Source of the DNA: Oligosphaera ethanolica
GTDB taxonomy: Bacteria; Verrucomicrobiota; Lentisphaeria; Oligosphaerales; Oligosphaeraceae
Length of the DNA: 64,000 bases
Reading direction: 5' to 3'
Assembly: GCF_030814695.1 (NCBI RefSeq)
Contig: NZ_JAUSVL010000001.1
Location: 5,492,227-5,556,226 of the forward strand
Each line of letters opens with the position of its first letter. The stretch's first letter is position 1. The notes under the pieces are model-generated. The model searched no databases. It worked only from the letters and a program-made list of their open reading frames with translations, and had not been told where the DNA came from. Below, piece after piece: positions 61,948 to 64,000 of this stretch. The position numbers and the translations under genes were made by a program.

Positions 61948-64000
61948 ACCACCGGGATCGCAGCGGTTCACCGGGTCGTTCAGGCAATAAGCGTACTTGT
62001 GCAGACTCATGGGCTGGCTGAGCTGGCCGGGATGGGCATCGCGGGAGATAAATGCCCCCAGTTCGGGCGCATAAAAGCGGCTGCGCAGATAGACCAGCCC
62101 CGTGACGGGGTCCTGCCATTCGCCCGCAAAGCCATGACCGGGCGTCTCACGCGAGGGCAGCAGCGGCACGCCACGCGCGTCGTAGCCCTGGCGGACTCGC
62201 GTAGCGCCGGATCGCTCACTGCTCACCGTGCCAAGACGGTCACCGGCGCATTGCCACGCCTCGCCATCGGCGCCGTAGCGCGCCACCAACTGCCCGTTCT
62301 GCACAAAGGACTGCAACGAATCGTCCGCCGTTCCCTCCAGCAACTGGCATTCGAGCAACACTGGCATGCCGTCCGGCTCGGACGGCGTCATCACCAAGCG
62401 ATAGCGACTGCGCTCGACTAGCTGGTTCTGCCGCCGTTCGCGGGTGCAGCCGCTGAGTATTCCCCGGACATCGTAATCGTAGAATATCGACCAGTGCACT
62501 GCCCCCGACGCCGCATTGGGCTGGTCAATATGCACGGCGACCAACCGGTTCTCGGCGTCCCAAGTGTAGCGCCGTTCATCGGGATACGCTCCACCGGCGA
62601 CGCGGCTGAGCAGCGACCCATTGGCGTCCCAACTGTAGAGAATCTGGTAGCTCTCGGAGCTATTCTGCACCTCTTCTTTAAGCAGGCGGTCATTGGCGTC
62701 GTACTCAAAGGCCCTGACGGTCATGGCGCCGCGTTCGTCGGTGTGAACAGACCTGACGCGATTGCCCGTTGCGTCGTAACTGCTCTCTTCACTGTAGCAG
62801 AAAGCGGCCAGCCCCTCGCACCAGGACTCTTCCCGGCAGAGCCGTCCCAGCGCATCATAGCGGTAGCTCTGCCGCCGTTCGTGGCGTTGCCTGCCGTCAT
62901 CGCTCCAGCTATCCAAGGCGCTGACGCAACGGCCGGCAGCGTCATGCTCGTAGCTGCTTTCCTGCTGCAATGCCTGGCTGCCAGCGTCGTGGTGGATGGC
63001 CGTGACCAATCCCCGCCCGTCCACGGTGAAACTGCTCACGGAACCATCCGGACGGCTGAGCCGGCTAAGATGGCCGGCTTTGTCGTACTCGAAGCCGTAC
63101 TCGTCTGGTTGGCTCAGCTCGCGACCGGCCGCCTTGTGCACGACCATCGTGGACAGGGCTCCGCCTGCATCGTAGGTATAACGCAGGTCCGTATTATCAG
63201 TCCATTGTCTGATCACCCGCGTATCGGCATCGTATTCGCGCTGCAAGACCACCCCAGCGTTGTCCTGACGCACCATGCGCCCGGCGGCGTTGTATTCACA
63301 AGCCAGCAATTGCTCGGCGACATCGTCGTCGCCGGCAGCCAGCGTGATGGACTCGCAGCGGCCAAAGGCATCATAGCGATAGCGATACAGCAACTCGCAG
63401 GCGGCATCGCCCGCAGCCGCGACCCGTTTCTCGCGTAGATGCCCATGCGCGTCATAGCTGTAAGCAATGCGGTTGCCCAAAAAATCGCTGCGACGCGAAG
63501 GCAGCCGGCCGCCGCTGTCGTAGATCGCCGTGCATTCCTGCCCCAGGGGCAGGCGCTGAAGGCATTCGCGGCCAAATTCGTCCACCTCGAAATCATGCCG
63601 CCGCCCCAGTGGGTCGATAATGGCCGCCAGCCCCAGCGTCGCATTGTACTCGTAGCTGTACTCGGCCAGTGCGTCGCTGTCGCCGCCGCCGTCGCTTCTG
63701 GCCTTGCTGCCCTGCCCTAGTCGGCGGGCTGCATCATCTCCACCACCATCCTGATCATCGCCGTCGCCAGCGCAAAACCGCACCGACGCCAGCTGGCCGG
63801 CGGTCGTGAAGCTGTTGCTGGCAAGTAGTCCAGTTGGGTTATGTGTCAGGCGCAGCCGGCCCTGCGCATCGTATTCGGTCAACGTGATACCGCCGCCGGG
63901 ACCAATGACCACCGTCGGCAACCCGCGATCATCGTAGCTGCACAGCGTCTGGTTGCCGGCGGCATCAAACACTGCCGTGACATTGCCAATGGCGTCATAT
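61210..64000 (-). CDS. RHS-repeat toxin with lipase-like C-terminal domain (5' end outside window)
   Basis: The frame is open to the right edge and gives about 929 residues. YD repeats fill the first two thirds (YDDRGLPTVVIGPGGG, YDAQGRLRLTHNPTG). The RHS core ends GLVYLRSRFYAPELGAFISR and KYAYCLNDPVNRCDPGG. The variable tip of 245 residues (61210-61947) is an alpha/beta-hydrolase: VVVHGVMPH as oxyanion-hole motif, LIGHSWGTVLSL with the nucleophile Ser, SASDPIVYL with the Asp and LLDAHSCYW with the His. It is likely a secreted or contact-delivered phospholipase-type toxin. No co-oriented immunity gene follows; a YhcG fragment does. Confidence 0.92.
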   Translation of the reverse strand, partial: YDAIGNVTAVFDAAGNQTLCSYDDRGLPTVVIGPGGGITLTEYDAQGRLRLTHNPTGLLASNSFTTAGQLASVRFCAGDGDDQDGGGDDAARRLGQGSKARSDGGGDSDALAEYSYEYNATLGLAAIIDPLGRRHDFEVDEFGRECLQRLPLGQECTAIYDSGGRLPSRRSDFLGNRIAYSYDAHGHLREKRVAAAGDAACELLYRYRYDAFGRCESITLAAGDDDVAEQLLACEYNAAGRMVRQDNAGVVLQREYDADTRVIRQWTDNTDLRYTYDAGGALSTMVVHKAAGRELSQPDEYGFEYDKAGHLSRLSRPDGSVSSFTVDGRGLVTAIHHDAGSQALQQESSYEHDAAGRCVSALDSWSDDGRQRHERRQSYRYDALGRLCREESWCEGLAAFCYSEESSYDATGNRVRSVHTDERGAMTVRAFEYDANDRLLKEEVQNSSESYQILYSWDANGSLLSRVAGGAYPDERRYTWDAENRLVAVHIDQPNAASGAVHWSIFYDYDVRGILSGCTRERRQNQLVERSRYRLVMTPSEPDGMPVLLECQLLEGTADDSLQSFVQNGQLVARYGADGEAWQCAGDRLGTVSSERSGATRVRQGYDARGVPLLPSRETPGHGFAGEWQDPVTGLVYLRSRFYAPELGAFISRDAHPGQLSQPMSLHKYAYCLNDPVNRCDPGGCFSMLSCMSAMWSQVSSACNTFIRYRVPLQIATELSWGVFSLSDFMTREAEKTNATVVVHGVMPHFPGYSKDLTSGLDGRIDNQDYYEFLWSGFSMAIFPWLPNPLQHGIAKASLRSCLLAIEQKGYRHLSLIGHSWGTVLSLDALEQRDVPIHTWVTMGSPLPRVTPRFPFRNWLNVFSASDPIVYLEIQPFFRFASEPMEPLFAQESPPEQHGVGNQPLLDAHSCYWTDYMTIKLIANLLKAQ

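Noticed and set aside
1..64000. tRNA or rRNA genes
   Set aside because: No cloverleaf with a GTTCGA-type loop or rRNA-like conserved block was recognised by eye.

Overview
The window looks like chromosomal DNA of a GC-rich bacterium of the PVC superphylum, most likely a Lentisphaerota (Victivallis-like) member. The clues are a pseudopilin-like secreted protein of the N-methylation plus H-x-DG type beside a glycosidase and LacI/GntR-type sugar regulators, many single-gene carbohydrate loci, very large secreted repeat proteins, and intergenic DNA full of short GC-rich hairpin repeats. This is an inference from gene content; no rRNA or tRNA gene was recognised.

Layout. 1-7.7 kb is a polysaccharide-use region: a truncated glycosidase-like C-terminus, a GntR/LacI regulator, a beta-helix protein, a LacI regulator, a GH50 agarase-like enzyme and a pseudopilin-like protein. 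8.3-11 kb holds a metallo-beta-lactamase-fold hydrolase, a tartrate/malate dehydrogenase-like enzyme and a methyltransferase. 11.8-16.7 kb is an arsenic locus: arsR, an ArsP-like permease, a small CxxC thioredoxin-like protein (ArsE-like), an ISL3 transposase insertion, arsF and arsG. This gene set is the one described for reduction and export of nitroaromatic arsenicals. 17-26.6 kb holds a second methyltransferase, mfd, an outer-membrane-like protein, a two-domain esterase, an HD-CoaD fusion and a GH43/32-like propeller.

27.9-37.8 kb encodes two adjacent giant secreted proteins on the minus strand. One is a putative zinc metallopeptidase with an N-terminal dockerin-like domain. The other is a 2423-residue papain-family protein with FG-GAP, FN3, RCC1 and a cohesin-like domain, so the two may dock to each other. 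38.5-44.1 kb is a plus-strand operon: a TPR protein frameshifted at a run of ten C, an Ig-like repeat protein with an AT-rich toxin-like tip, and a small AT-rich candidate immunity protein. IS66 and group II intron debris follows.

45.2-56.6 kb is more conventional: an acyltransferase-like protein and a GNAT-GrpB fusion on the minus strand, then hisI, hisG, a ribose-type ABC importer, mazG, a GH38 alpha-mannosidase and an Mrp/NBP35 ATPase on the plus strand. After a 101-bp-period repeat array come a beta-propeller gene, a repeat-rich 1.6-kb stretch, two small genes, a decayed YhcG fragment and a truncated RHS toxin with a lipase-like tip running off the right edge.

Intergenic DNA carries at least four repeat families, called A to D here, that recur across the window and often abut each other at GACCGATTAC-type junctions.
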